39,248 nt of DNA. It comes from Pinguiococcus pyrenoidosus (taxonomy: Eukaryota; Sar; Pinguiophyceae; Pinguiochrysidales; Pinguiochrysidaceae). The first letter of the stretch is position 1. Each line of letters starts with the position of its first letter. Of the stretch, positions 18,021 to 29,163 are shown one piece after another. The notes below the pieces were generated by a model. It saw nothing but the letters and a program-made list of their open reading frames with translations, was not told where the DNA came from and did no database searches. The stretch covers positions 1 through 39,248 of the forward strand of contig JAAMXY010000998.1 in assembly GCA_019677205.1 (NCBI GenBank). The letters are read 5' to 3'. Position numbers and translations under genes: made by a program.

Positions 18021-21000
18021 ATGGAGTCCAAGATCCTGCTCGAGACGCAGGCGCTGGGAGAGGTCTCCTACCGCCGCGTGCGCCTCATGGGCGCTCGCTG
18101 GCGAAAGCCGGAAGACCCCGACTCCGGGCAGGCGTCCGAGCCTCCCGAACTGGATCTTTCAAGCGTCATTTGCGTCGGCGCCGGCTTCGGTGGCCCCGTC
18201 GCGCTGGCCACTGCGACGCTCTTCCGCCGCACCTATGCCGCCACGCCCATCGTGGCCGAGGAGCGGCCCCGAGTGCTGATCTGCAGCTGCAGTGGCGCCA
18301 TCTTGGGCCAAATCGCCTGGGACAATCGGCCACAAGTGCTCAGCATGGGCTGGAGCAAGTCGGACTCGCTTGTCACGGTGTGCGCGGACGGCAAGATCCT
18401 GGTGTTCTCGATCCAGGGCGGCTTGCTGAGCAGCAGCAGCGTGTTTGGCCCCGGGCAGAAGAGCCGACTCTCCGACGCCGTGGTTTACGACGGCGGCGTC
18501 GTGGCCTTGAGCTTTGACGAGACGCGGATCTGGGTGGCGGAGGAGCCGAGCGCGCTGGCGGAGCCTCAGGCGAGTCTCGCCGCGCTGGCCAAGAGCTACA
18601 GCTTCTCCACGGGCCTGTCCAACAGCAACAATAGCAGCCCGCTGTCCAAGGTCACCGCCATGGCGGTCATGCAGGCGGCCGAGACGGACGTGAGGGTCCT
18701 GCTGGCCACGCGGACCGGCACCGTGCTGGTGTGCTCGTCCTCGGGCGTGTCTGATCAGCAGCTGCAGGACAAGATCCAAGCGAGAATCACCAGGATGGCC
18801 GTGGCGCCCAACCGCCGCTTCGTGGCCTGCTACCGCGACGACGGCTGGCTGACGGTGCTGTCCACCAACTTCGAGAGCCGCGTCCTGGATTTCGACCTGA
18901 ACACGAAGACCCCGCCGCTCGACATGGTCTGGTGCGGCGAGGACAGCATCGTGATGCATTGGCGGGGATTCCTGCTCAACATCGGCCCCTACGGGGACTA
19001 CCTCCGCTACCGCTACAAGCAGAAGGATGGCAGCCCGATTCCCATCAAGCTGGTTTCCGAGTTCGACTGCTGCCGCATCTTGACGCCGGACGCCGTGGAG
19101 ATGCTGCAGAGGGTGCCCGAGGCCATTGAGACCGTGCGGAGGATCGGCAGCACCGACCCCGCCGCGATGCTCTACGACGCCATGGAGCGATTCGAGGCCG
19201 GGGATCCGGGGGCAGACGAGAATATCCGTGGCCTCGACGACGACACGGGCCTCGTCGAGGCCGTGCGCTCCTGCGTGGAAGCGGCGCTTGGCGAGGTGGA
19301 CCCGGCCGACCAGAAGAATCTCCTCAAAGCCGCGGCCTATGGGAAGAACTTCTGCACCAGCTTTGATCCCGACGACCTGGTCGTCGCCTGCAGGAGGCTT
19401 CGCCTGCTGAATCAGCTGCGAAGCGAGAAGGTCGCCATGCCCCTGACCTTCGCACAGTACGAGCTTCTCACGGCGCCCGTGGTGGCGCACAGACTCGCAG
19501 CAAGGAACCTCCACGCCGTGGCGCTGGAAGCGTGCGACCTGCTCGAGCTGCCGGAGGCGAAGTGCGGCGTCCTCGTCCACTGGGCCTGCGAGAAGGTCAG
19601 GTCGTCGCAGTCGATCGCCACCCCCGATGAAGAGCTTGCGGCGCTGGTTGCGCAGCGCCTTGGCATCCGGCGCTCGGGCAGGATGAAGAACAACGGAATC
19701 CCTCAGGTGGGGTATTCCACCCCGCCCTCCACCCTGAAGATTCGCCCTTCCATCTCGGAAGTGGCGGCGGCCGCCTCGGCGGCCGGGAGGCGGTCGCTGG
19801 CGGTGAAGCTGCTCGAGCTGGAGCCGTTGGCGACGGAGCGCGTCCCGCTCCTGCTGAATCTCGGCGAGCATCGTCAGGCCCTAGACTCGGCGATCCGAGC
19901 GGGAGACGTGGATCTCATTCTGCTCTGCTTGATGTACGCCGAGCGGCAGGGAAGCATGGAGGGCGGGACGCTCACGCCCCGCACGCAGGAGAGCCGGGCG
20001 TCTCAGGCGCAGCAAAAATTTCACGAGCTGGCGTTGGCGTTTCCCGAAGCGACGCAGATCTTGAAAGCCATTTTGAAGCAGCGGATGGCTGCCGGCGTGG
20101 GGAAGCGGGGCCAAGATCAGATAAGCTTCCTCTCCATCTGCCGGCTGCAAGGGGGCCCGCTGGCAGAAGCAGAGGCGGCTGAGCTTCTCGTCAAGGAAGC
20201 GTTCTCGTTGGAGCGCAAGGAGGCGCGGGTCGGCAGCCTGCGATCTGCACAGCTCCTGTTTCAGAAAAGCCGCGAGAACGCCTTCCCGGCGAAGATGGTG
20301 GAAGAGAGCGTGGAGCTCTTCAGCGTGCAGGTACTGTGAAATGGAACGGGGACAGGAAGATGCATGCCACGCGTTCCAGCCTTACCAGAATGCTTGCTCG
20401 TGGCTCTGCAGGAGGCCCTCGAGCAAAAGACCGGGAGAGAAAATGCGTTTGTCAACCTGAGCCTGACGGAGACGATCCACAGCGTCGTCGCTCTGGCTGC
20501 CCTGCCGCCGGAGGAGCTGAATAGATCCCGTTCCGGAGGAGAGGCCTTGACGCCCGAATGGTGCCATAACGAGGCCGCTCAGATCGCCAAGAGATTCGGG
20601 GTATCGGACAAGCGACTGTGGCGCATTCGAATCAAAGCAATGGTGAGAGCGCCCGCAATTTCAAGACGGGACCCGGCACAGGTCTGACATGGCCTTCGCT
20701 GCGGCGTCGCGACGCACAGGGGGCGTCGAATCAGTGGGAGCAGCTCCGACGACTCGCTGGGACGCGAACGCGACCACCGGTTGGCTACGCACCTTTCGCG
20801 GAAGCGGCCATTCTTGGAAAGCGTCCCACGGAAGAGATTTTTGCGTACACGGAGAAAGTGCAGGACCTGGAGAAAAGGTGGCCTTCGCCCTCGCGGCATC
20901 TTCTTGGTGCGTCTCTCCAGCTGCGTTGCTAACTTGACTGCGTACAGATTCGATCTCTGCGCAAAGGCGGGAGCCAGCGGCGTGAATGGCGGCTGGAGTC

Positions 21001-21065
21001 GAGCCCTCGACGTTGCGGCAGCTCTCAAGGACCTTCGGCGGCTTCATCTGGTGGGATGGCAGTAG
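18021..21065 (+). CDS. VPS16: VPS16, core subunit of HOPS and CORVET tethering complexes
   Basis: Exons 18021-20330, 20412-20642, 20720-20877 and 20948-21065 give 938 residues; all phases agree. The N-terminal half is the Vps16_N beta-propeller: RPRVLICSCSGAILGQIAWD, LSMGWSKSDSLVTVCADGKI, RFVACYRDDGWLTVLS. The C-terminal half is the alpha-solenoid: LTFAQYELLTAPVVAHRLA, LLELEPLATERVPLLLNLGE, ALDSAIRAGDVDLILLCLMY. The last exons continue with SDKRLWRIRIKAM, PPVGYAPFAEAAI and RFDLCAKAG, which match the family only in the spliced frame. VPS16 links VPS33 to the tethering complexes at endosomes and vacuoles. The protein is somewhat longer than the usual about 840 residues because of small linkers. 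The next gene (-) is a FYVE protein, also endosomal. Confidence 0.93.
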
Positions 21066-21473
21066 ACGGCTTCGGATTCGAAGCCATCCGTCTCACTCTC
21101 TGGAGTTGTTTCTAGGTCCGACTTAACTGCGGCGACCCCGCTCTCATAGCGCGCATAGACGAGCTCCAGAGCCGGCTGCCGATGTGAGCCTCGGTGGCCG
21201 GGTGTGAAAGATCAGCAAAGAAGTGTACGCGATGAAGGACGTCGCATCTACGAAGATAGACGATTGAACTTTTCGCGACCGGAAGGAGGACAAAAGCCGA
21301 GAAGAGAGAGTCTCTCGTTGCGAATCGCTGCTTCTCTCAACCGCAAGAGGTCCGCGCTTGGCTCAGATCTATTCTGCTGCCCAGGATCTCTTTCACCATG
21401 GGCTGCTGCACTGCACAAAGACTCTTTTCTTGTTCCCGTTCCTGGCAGTGCAGGCATTCACTCTCAGCGCCCG
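21066..21473. other. convergent intergenic region, 408 bp
   Basis: 3' sequences of VPS16 (+) and the FYVE protein (-). I searched it on the minus strand for a HECT C-lobe exon and found none. Confidence 0.5.
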
Positions 21474-23947
21474 CTAGGTTCCCTCGAGGAGCGCCTTCAG
21501 CTCGTCGCCGTCAAGGTGCCCGAAGACCTGTGTTGGATGGACGGTGAGTTCCGACGAGACTCTCTGCAGCTGCCCCGCTGACGATTCTGCTTACCACGCT
21601 CTGGGCCTCGACCGTGCCGGTGAAGCCTTTCCGAATCGCATTCAGCCCATTGAGCCGCTCTCCGACGAGATACTCCCAGCACACGCTCTCGAGCCGCTCC
21701 TCGTAGCCGCCCTCGAAGGCGTAGGGATCCCCCTCCAGGCCGCCTTTGGCTGCTTGGATGAGATCGAGCGTCTTGCTCGGGTCATAGAGTCGCACATCGT
21801 CGAGAGACACCCTCGGCAGCCGCTTGCTGGCGATCGCGTCGGGCGCCTCCGCTAGAAGGAGAAATCGCGTCAGAAGAGGATGAAGGACAGGCGGAAGGCG
21901 CGCGCCTTCCAGCAGTCCTTTCAACAGCAGTACGCCGATCGCTTCGTAGTTGGACAGGACATCTTGAACAGCTTCCGTCGGCAGCGCCAGGCCAAGAAAT
22001 GACGGCCTCGAGAAGAACCCTCCGGATCCGCTCAGCAGCTTCCCGAGGAAGAACGACAGCACGGACGCGCCAGAGACGCACGACGCCGTGTCCGAAGAAG
22101 ACAGGATCTTCGCCTCCAGCGGCATGAGCAGCTCCGTCTTGGACCAGTGCTGGGCCTCCTCCAGGAGCATGGGTACGATGTCCTCAAGCTTCACGGAGAT
22201 GACCAGCCGATCCCGATGCTTCAGCCGGCGGATGTGCAGGAGCTTCGAGCGGCAGCGCTCCACCAGTCGGTGGGATTCCACCGATAGGGAATCGATGCCC
22301 GGCTCTTCGCCATTGGAACTGGGCGTGCTTGACCCGGCGGTCGTGCCGGTAACCTCCTCCGTGCTGTGCGAGAAGGATCTCTCCAGGGAAGGACGCAGAC
22401 TCTCGTGCAGGGACGCGTGAAGGCCCAGCAGAGTATCGGGCTTGCTCAGCTCATCTACGTGTCTTCTTGCTGCCTCCTCAACGGTGCGGATCACCGCAGA
22501 GTCCGTGCCGAACACCCTCTTAGCGTCGCTCGCCAGCTTGCTCGCGAAACACGCCTGCCGTTGATGGTACCGGATGGCACTGCAAGTCTCGCAGATCAGC
22601 TGGAAGACCATCTCATGGAGCGACTGCGGCTCGTCGGGATCCTGGACCTTGGGCATGGTGTTGCCAGCAGTGTCCATCGCCATGATCTCCCTAGCCAGGC
22701 GCAGCAACACCGACAATCTCGACGTCTCCGTGACCCAAGTATCGTTCTCTTCGGCTGTGCGCTGAATCGCCGGAGCGCACGACAACCACGTGAGAACCAT
22801 GGCCTCCAAGAACCCCTCGCACTCTTCGGCAGTGCGCTCTGCGATCAGCAACTGGACGCTGGCGCAGAGCAGGCGCCGCTCTGCCCACCTGGTGGTGGCT
22901 CCAGACTTCTCCGCGTCCACACGGGCAGGAGGGTAGGGCTTGCGGGGTATTGCTGGCTTCGCGGTGCCGAATCTCTCGCCGGGAGCGGAAGCCGTGGCGG
23001 CGTCCATCTCATCTATGTCTACGGTCGTCGCGAACCCGAGATTGAGGGCGTGAGCCAGCTCGGGCTGCAACGCATGGTTCACGAAGCTAATTCTGCATGG
23101 CGCTGCCCACTGGCCGCCAACGCAAAGGTGGACCTCAAAGCTGCCGACGCCCCTGCCACTCTGGTCTCCCGAAGCCTGGGTGTCTTGGAAGAAGTCCAGC
23201 GTGGGAGAAAAAATGCAGCGAAGCTTGGAATGCGGCTCCTCGTCGACGACGCTGCTGCACGAGACCAGCTTGCCATTGCTCCGATTCTCGAGCAACGCCG
23301 CAGACACGAACCCCAACCGGTACGCATCCGCCTTGTCGCCCAAGTTGACGCCGTGAAGCGACACTTCCAGGAGAGGCACCGGCGTCGTTTCCTGATCTGG
23401 CCCGTCATTGTGTCTCAGCCTTGGGAGCGTCGGCTCCTCGCCTTGCCCCAGGAGCTTTGTGACGAGGTGCTGGCGCCGCATCTCCAGACCCGGGCGGAGG
23501 CTTTCGGTCCTCTTCAAGGGCCTCAAAGCCTCCATATGAACCGCCATCGTCGCCGTGTGGACCTCCGGCGCCGCGTAGCTGAAGCAGGAGCGGCAAGTCA
23601 AGCCGTTGATGTAAAGCAGCATGTGATGTTCGCCTCCCACCCCAGGTGGCGCCTCGACATCGACGGTGTTCGCTCGGGGGCTGGCGCGCGCCTCGAGCCA
23701 AACTTCGCGGATCTTCACCATCACCCTCGGGCGCCGCTCGGGGTCCACGGCCGCATACGGCGGGCCAAAGTTCCTCCCGGTGATGCGCAGAAGACCTCCT
23801 GCGGTCGCCGGCCGGCTCACCGATTCCACAGACGGCGCCTGGTATGCAAAGGCGGCGGTGTACACATGACCCGCCTCCTGGATCGCCGACGCCGCCGGCG
23901 TCACCGCGTGGACCAGAGACTTCAAATTGTACTGCCAGGCATCCTCC

Positions 23948-23978
<31 letters not shown>

Positions 23979-25644
23979 GCGACACGTGAATGTCCATCTC
24001 CAGAGCATCCCCTACTCCTGGTGGCACTGTGACGTCCAGCTGCGTACCGTCGACGCTCACGCGTGCCGGCAGCGTCATATCCAGTCCCGTCGGCGAGTCG
24101 TAGAACGGCAGAGTCACCAGCAACTCGTCGGCGCGGCTGCCCAGGTTCCAACCGCAGATCTGCACGGACGAACCGGCGGTGCGCGGCCGACTGAGCCACA
24201 GGACGTCTGGGCGGCTGCAGGCGTCGCACACCCGCACGCTGGGTACCTCCGGTCCCCACTCGCAGAAGCTGGGCAGCGCTGGGGGCGACGCCTTGTCGGT
24301 GGCGTGTTGCGCGAAGACGTCGCCGCCGGGCTTGAGCAGGTCTTCGGGTGTGCGACTCTCCGGCCAGCGTCGGATCGACCAGTAGCGCCGCAGATCTACG
24401 TCATGGGCGTTGCTCTCCAGGCTCGGGCGAAGGCGGCCGAGGCGGATTCGCTTGGAAGAGCAGTTGTCGCAGAAGATGTCTCCGCAGCGGCGACAGTGGT
24501 GTCGCCGACGGCTGATCGTGCTGAAGCTTTGCTTGCACTGTGCGCAGACCTCGACCTCGGCGTCGTCCCTCCAGCGGTAGTTCGGCGAGAACCATTCCGC
24601 GGGCACTTCCACCGTGAGCGTCGAGTCCAGCAGGGACAGACCGGGTATCGCCCTGCCTCGCAGGCTCTTCAGGCTCTCCGCCGCACTGTTCTGCAGCGGA
24701 AACGACATGGGCGTCGACGTCGAGCCCAAAGCTTCCTGAGGCCGCGGCGGGCCGAAGACGCCGCTGAAGCTCATGCTGCGGGCGCTGCTTCTTGGTCTGT
24801 CGAGTGAAAAGCGGTCGCTTTGGGTCTCGTCGTAGCTGCTGAAGGACGCCAGCAGCGAGTTGTAGAGGTACGAGTAGGCTGAGGGGCTTTCCTCCGGCAG
24901 CGACGACAGCTTGGGAGATTGCTGTTCCGCCCGGACCACCTTTGGGAACATGGTGGCCTTCAGCACCGACTTGGGATAATGCGCCTTCAGCATGTCGCTC
25001 TTGGAGATCAGGAGACTCAGCTGCCGCCGCTCGTCGTCGTTGCCACAAGGCACCAGCGGCTCCTCGGCGGCGCTGGACGCGGAGTCCACGAGGCGAAGCA
25101 GCAGCGGCTCCATCAATCGGAAGCACGAGACGGGGAACTTCTTGATCATGGCGCGCGAGATGCGCAAGGGACATCCGTCGCCAGTCAGGCCGGGCACGCC
25201 GCGGCGCAGGTGCTTTAGCAGCCAGGAAGGAAGATGGTCTAGCGCCCAGACCCGTCCATGGGACGAAGGCTCTTCCGCCGCCAGAAAATGCTTCTCCGCT
25301 GCGGACAGCGTGAGGTCACCGGCGAGGCAGTGGAGGTTCGCCAAAAGGCACGGGATCTCGACGTCTTCAATGCGTAAGCCAGAGCTGCGGGAAGATACGG
25401 GGGCGAGCAACTGAGGATATCGGGGTGATCGTAGAAGAATCGAGTCAGCGGTTCGAAACGCCTACCTTTGGTATCCCAGTGCAAAGGTGGGAGGGCTCGC
25501 GCAGCCCAGGATCACGATGGAGCGCAGGCTGCGGCGGAAGGCGGCCATCTTGGTGGTGTGAACAGGATCTTCCTGAGCTGTCGTTGGCGGCTTCTCCTGC
25601 TGCGCCGGACTTCGTGGCGTCGGCTCTGCGTTTACATGTTCCAT
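21474..25644 (-). CDS. FYVE - IPT/TIG protein ending in a HECT-like N-lobe without C-lobe
   Basis: Exons 25644-25466, 25384-21595 and 21527-21474 give 1340 residues. The long open frame begins at a TTG, so an upstream exon is required; the acceptor at 25385 fits in phase 2. ATG 25644 is the first; ATG 25548 (better context) is an alternative. Domains: unknown helical N-terminus; FYVE zinc finger (about 335-451) with RRRHHCRRCG, the PI3P-binding R(R/K)HHCR motif, but with about 70 residues between CDNCS and VCDAC instead of about 20; two IPT/TIG-like Ig folds (about 456-550 and 576-664) split by a poly-Ala run; then a long helical region. The C-terminus (about 1180-1340) resembles a HECT N-lobe: NYEAIGVLLLKGLLEG, SLDDVRLYDPSKTLDLI, LNGLNAIRKGF, ending DELKALLEGT. 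The protein stops there, so the catalytic cysteine lobe is absent. Confidence 0.82.
23952..23981. repeat. GCC trinucleotide run encoding poly-alanine
   Basis: About nine GCC triplets. On the minus strand of the FYVE gene they encode a run of alanines between the two IPT/TIG-like domains. Confidence 0.85.
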
Positions 25645-25662
25645 GGTGATCCTAACGAAGCT

Positions 25663-26771
25663 TCACATGGCACAGATATCAGCGACATGATATTTCGGCG
25701 AGCTTTCATCAATCACCGAGGGAGCTTCGTACCTGAAGGGTTGGTTCTGCTTCTTGAGTTGGCGCTTCATGACGTGGCTGAGGCCCGTCAGGACCAGACG
25801 CCCCAGCTTTGGCGGTTCTTCGGAGATCCATGCGCCATGCAACTTCGCGTGCTCGATGATGGCCTCCTTGGCAGACACCATATACACCAGCTGGATGGCT
25901 GCGGCGGCCCCCTGAGCAGCAAAATGGAAAGGCGGCGTTCAGCGCTTCCAACGTGAACAGAAGCTCGCTGAGAGGGGAGCACCTGGTCGTAGGCGACGAC
26001 CGAGACTTGTCGACCAGACAGCAGATGTAAGAGGCCGCCAAGTTCTTGGTTCTGGACGTCTTCGACCCATCGGGGGTGCTGCCGGCCTAGCGGGCTGGTC
26101 GCCGACTTCACGGCGTCGGCGCGAGGTGTCTCCCGGTCCTTGCCGCAGTTGTAGAGGACGACGTCGTAGTCCATTTGGATGAGCTTTGTTTTTGGAGCAT
26201 CACAGTCTTGAATGAGGAAGAGAGCCTTGGGCAATACCAGCGCATCAGCACAACTAGGCTAGGTATCCACGCACCAAGGCGGCAAGGGAGATGCACGTGC
26301 CCACGTCCAAGCCCACGTAGAGACAGAGACTCCGACTCCAGACGCCTGGAATCCCCGTGTTGGGCCCCAAGAACACACAAACCGGCTTCCAGCTCCTCTT
26401 CTTCTTCTTCCTCTTGAGTCCGTCGCCTGAACGCAGAAGAGTCCAGGGTCAGCGCCTCGAAGAACCGCCGAAATGTTAGGCATGACGAGCGCGTCGACCG
26501 CACCAGAAGACGGGACGTCATACGTGCTGTACAAGCAGCCCTCTGCGCCGCTTGGGCTCGCGATCTTCCTGAAGCCCAGCGACTCCAGCATCTGCAGCAC
26601 GTGTGTCTCCAGCGAGTCCGCCAGGTGCTCCCACTCGCTGCCGGACAAGTCTGGCACGTCCCGGAGAGGCGTGCCGTCATGCTCCCTCCTGAACACGCCC
26701 TCCGCGTCGATGGTGAAGTGCGCGTCGCTGAGCGCGTGGTGCTCTCGCTCGTCCGACAGCGGGAAACTCAT
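25663..26771 (-). CDS. Arb2-like alpha/beta-fold protein
   Basis: Proposed exons 26771-26504, 26426-26305, 26225-25983 and 25911-25663 give 293 residues. ATG 26771 starts SDEREHHALSDAHFTIDAEG. After splicing, the central part reads VFLGPNTGIPGVWSRSLCLY, then MDYDVVLYN and VSVVAYDQGAAAAIQLV. This follows the order of Arb2/FAM172-type proteins (G-x-W-x-R, a GYxVxxxN strand, then the hydrolase elbow). At the elbow the usual Ser of HSxGG is Asp (AYDQG), so it is probably not an active hydrolase. A Lys/Arg run (KRKKKKR) is encoded by a CTT repeat. The donor of exon 2 is uncertain: GTGGGC at 26304 or GTGCGT at 26274. The stop lies 18 nt before the FYVE gene's first ATG, in the same frame. Confidence 0.55.
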
Positions 26772-27908
26772 GCTGTGGCTACAGTGGCGGCATCCTAGGG
26801 CGTGCGTACAGCTCTGCTAAAGACATGGGGCGCATCTCTCAGTCTCTTACTCCTGTGCGCTCGGGCGCCTTTTCTGTGCATCTCTCCGCAGAAGTGGAGG
26901 AGGGTTTTGCGGACAGCATGTCGTGTGCCTACCTTCTCTAGGCTTTCCCAGTGCTCCAGACGGCTTAGGCGCACTGCGAACGCGCAGAAACTGCGGAGTC
27001 GTCGGCGCTACCGGCTGTCTCCAACTCCCACGGAACAGGGTCTTTCGCACGGATGGGCCAAATCCGAACCGCTTTTTTGGCCTTGCCGTGCTGCGCGGGA
27101 TGGATGTCGCACTGCTCCAGCGCGCGGTGCCTCCGTGCGCAGCTACGTTTGCGCTCTGTGGCCTCCGTCACTTTGCGTCTGTCTCTCCCGCGGTGTTTCG
27201 CGCTGCTTCTCTCGCAGCTGATCTGCTTCCCGATGTGGCCGAATCGCCCAGCCTCGCCTGATGCGCAGGGGAGAAAGAGCTGGCGAAAACGTGCAGAGCT
27301 TCGCAGCGTTCAGAATCGCCGCTTGAAGCGCTCTCGCGCGCGCGCTCGGCAAAGGGGCCGGTCCACGCGGTGTTCAGAAAGATCCTGTGTTCGGCCATGC
27401 TACGGCTGCGCTGGGAGTTTCCGCCGTAGCACGATGGGCGGATCTGCGGCCAGTCATTGGCCACGCGAAATTCCCGGCGCGTTGCAATTGGCCCGTTCTT
27501 TCCGCCTCGTTTCACATCGATCTGGTGCACGGTTCTGACAACTCGACAACTCTCGCCTCGCGCTCCATCTGTCACGCATGCGGCAGATCCGTCACAAAGT
27601 CACAAATCAGAATCTTCAAAAGAAGAAGATGCTCCAGCCTTCTTGAGCCTTCGCGAGCCTTCTCCGGATTCTCCGTCCGGCAGTGCCGCATCCGTCCACT
27701 CGTCCCGCCCGCTTCCAGAACGCTCTGGAACGCGCCGGAGCAGGATGGAAGAGTTTCGATCCAGATCTTCGGATCTTCCAGGACGGAAAGGGCGCATTTG
27801 CACCCCCAAATCCGCAGAAAATGCGGGGAAAAGGGGCTCTTGGCGCCTGGGAAAGTGCCCATTTCTCGGCGAAGTGCCCACGCGCGCCTCTCAGCGATCA
27901 TCCGAGAC
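26772..27908. other. divergent intergenic region, 1137 bp
   Basis: The longest apparently empty stretch of the window. Several open frames cross it but lack ATG starts, domains or splice logic. A CG-dinucleotide run (CTCGCGCGCGCGCTCGG) lies near 27333. It should contain the promoters of the Arb2-like (-) and MAPEG (+) genes. Confidence 0.45.
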
Positions 27909-28781
27909 ATGGCCGATACCGTCACTCTGGAGGTGACGGACGAACGCGAGGCTCTACAGCCGTTGGGCCTTGGGTTGGGACGTCTCACCTTCGCATTGCG
28001 TACAGGCTAGCAGCCTGGCGCTCAAGGCCGCGGGCCTCGCCACCGCCATCTGCGTGACCAAGTTGGTCCTGGTCAACTTCATGCAAGCGGCGGCAGGTGT
28101 GGCGGTACGTGAATTGAGCTGAGCTGAGCTGAGCTGAGCTAAGCTTGTCGAAATCTCTCCCTGTGCTTTGGGATATCCTTCAACGCATCAATCCCGACGC
28201 CCGACCTTACTGTCTCTTAGGCTGGGGCGCGCCCGCCTGAGGACAGTGCCATGCTGGCGCAGGCTGGCATGGGCACTCAGGACGGCTTCAAGCCGCCGCA
28301 GGACGTCAAGGACTCGGCCAAGAAGGCCAAGCGGGACGCCGCGTGGGAGTGGAAGCGCCGCGTGGATCGGATCCAGGCCAACGACATCGAGAACGTTCCC
28401 GTGGGACTTGTGATCATCTGGGCTGGTGTCCTGTGCTCGCAATTCCCAGATCTGCATGCGAAGCTGGCACTCGGTACGTAGCTTGGAAGTGGCATTGGCC
28501 TCGGAAGTGGCATTGGCCTCGGAAGTGGCATTGGCCTCGGAAGAGGCATGCGGAGATACGAGACTCACAGCGGCTGCAACCCCTTTCCTCCGTCCATGCA
28601 TCCGTTTATGCATCCGTCCATCCTTGTGTGGGTCCGTCTCACCATCAACTTAGGCTTCGCTGCGGCTCGTGTTGGCCATGGACTGACGTACGCGCTCAAG
28701 ATTTCCTTCCTGCGCTCCATCACCTTCACCGTCGGAATGGGTTGCATGATGACGATGCTCTACGGGATCGTGAACGCTTAG
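27909..28781 (+). CDS. MAPEG family membrane protein (microsomal glutathione transferase type)
   Basis: Exons 27909-27932, 28006-28104, 28221-28473 and 28654-28781 give 167 residues, close to the 150-160 usual for MGST1. The first exon is only eight codons (MADTVTLE). Helix 1 is LALKAAGLATAICVTKLVLV. The cytosolic loop carries the family signature RVDRIQANDIENVPVGL (Arg91, Asn95, Asp96, Glu98, Asn99). Then come three more helices with ARVGHGLTYAL and LRSITFTVGMGCMMTMLYG. The family conjugates glutathione to electrophiles or reduces lipid hydroperoxides in ER or outer mitochondrial membrane, as a trimer. Introns 2 and 3 both carry tandem repeats. Substrate cannot be read from sequence. Confidence 0.9.
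28117..28140. repeat. (GAGCT)n in MAPEG intron 2
   Basis: Five head-to-tail copies of GAGCT directly after the donor of intron 2. Confidence 0.85.
28483..28552. repeat. 18-bp tandem repeat in MAPEG intron 3
   Basis: Between three and four copies of GGAAGTGGCATTGGCCTC. It lies just inside the donor of the third intron. The unit is six codons long and open in at least two forward frames. Confidence 0.85.
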
Positions 28782-29163
28782 CGCGACCGTGAGCGTTCCG
28801 CGCGCGGCGATGTAGGCAGCCATGCTCGTTGCTTTGTCATTGGTAGGCACAGCAGATCTTCATCAAGTATCTTTATCAAGCATCCGGCTTGCGCCTTCGA
28901 CTTCCCTCACGGTCCCATGGCATCCTCTTGGCGCATCTTCGCAACGGCACATCCCACAATGAAGGTGCACAGCAACATGAAAGATATTGACTATGTTGGA
29001 CAATCGCGCGCACGGCCCTCGCTGGGAACGTGCCGCGACTTGAACGATACCCTAGCGGTCGTAATTACGTTGCATGTAGCCTCCGTGGGAGAATGGGATC
29101 TCTACACGCAGTCCGTTTACTACGCTCCTGCCCGCTCTGTCGTCTCCTGCGTAGCGTCTCGGC
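28782..29163. other. convergent intergenic region, 382 bp
   Basis: 3' sequences of the MAPEG gene (+) and the dehydrogenase gene (-). Nothing else seen. Confidence 0.5.

Noticed and set aside
18159..19871. 570-codon minus-strand open frame
   Set aside because: Antisense to VPS16; no recognisable family.
22366..24807. 813-codon plus-strand open frame
   Set aside because: Antisense to the FYVE gene; Arg/His/Gln-rich without motifs.
26900..27936. Possible extra genes in the 1.1-kb gap
   Set aside because: Frames start at TTG/GTG, are Arg/Ser-rich and have no splice or domain support.
27909..28781. First read as a mitochondrial pyruvate carrier
   Set aside because: The spliced protein carries the MAPEG loop RxxxxxNDxEN and four-helix layout instead.
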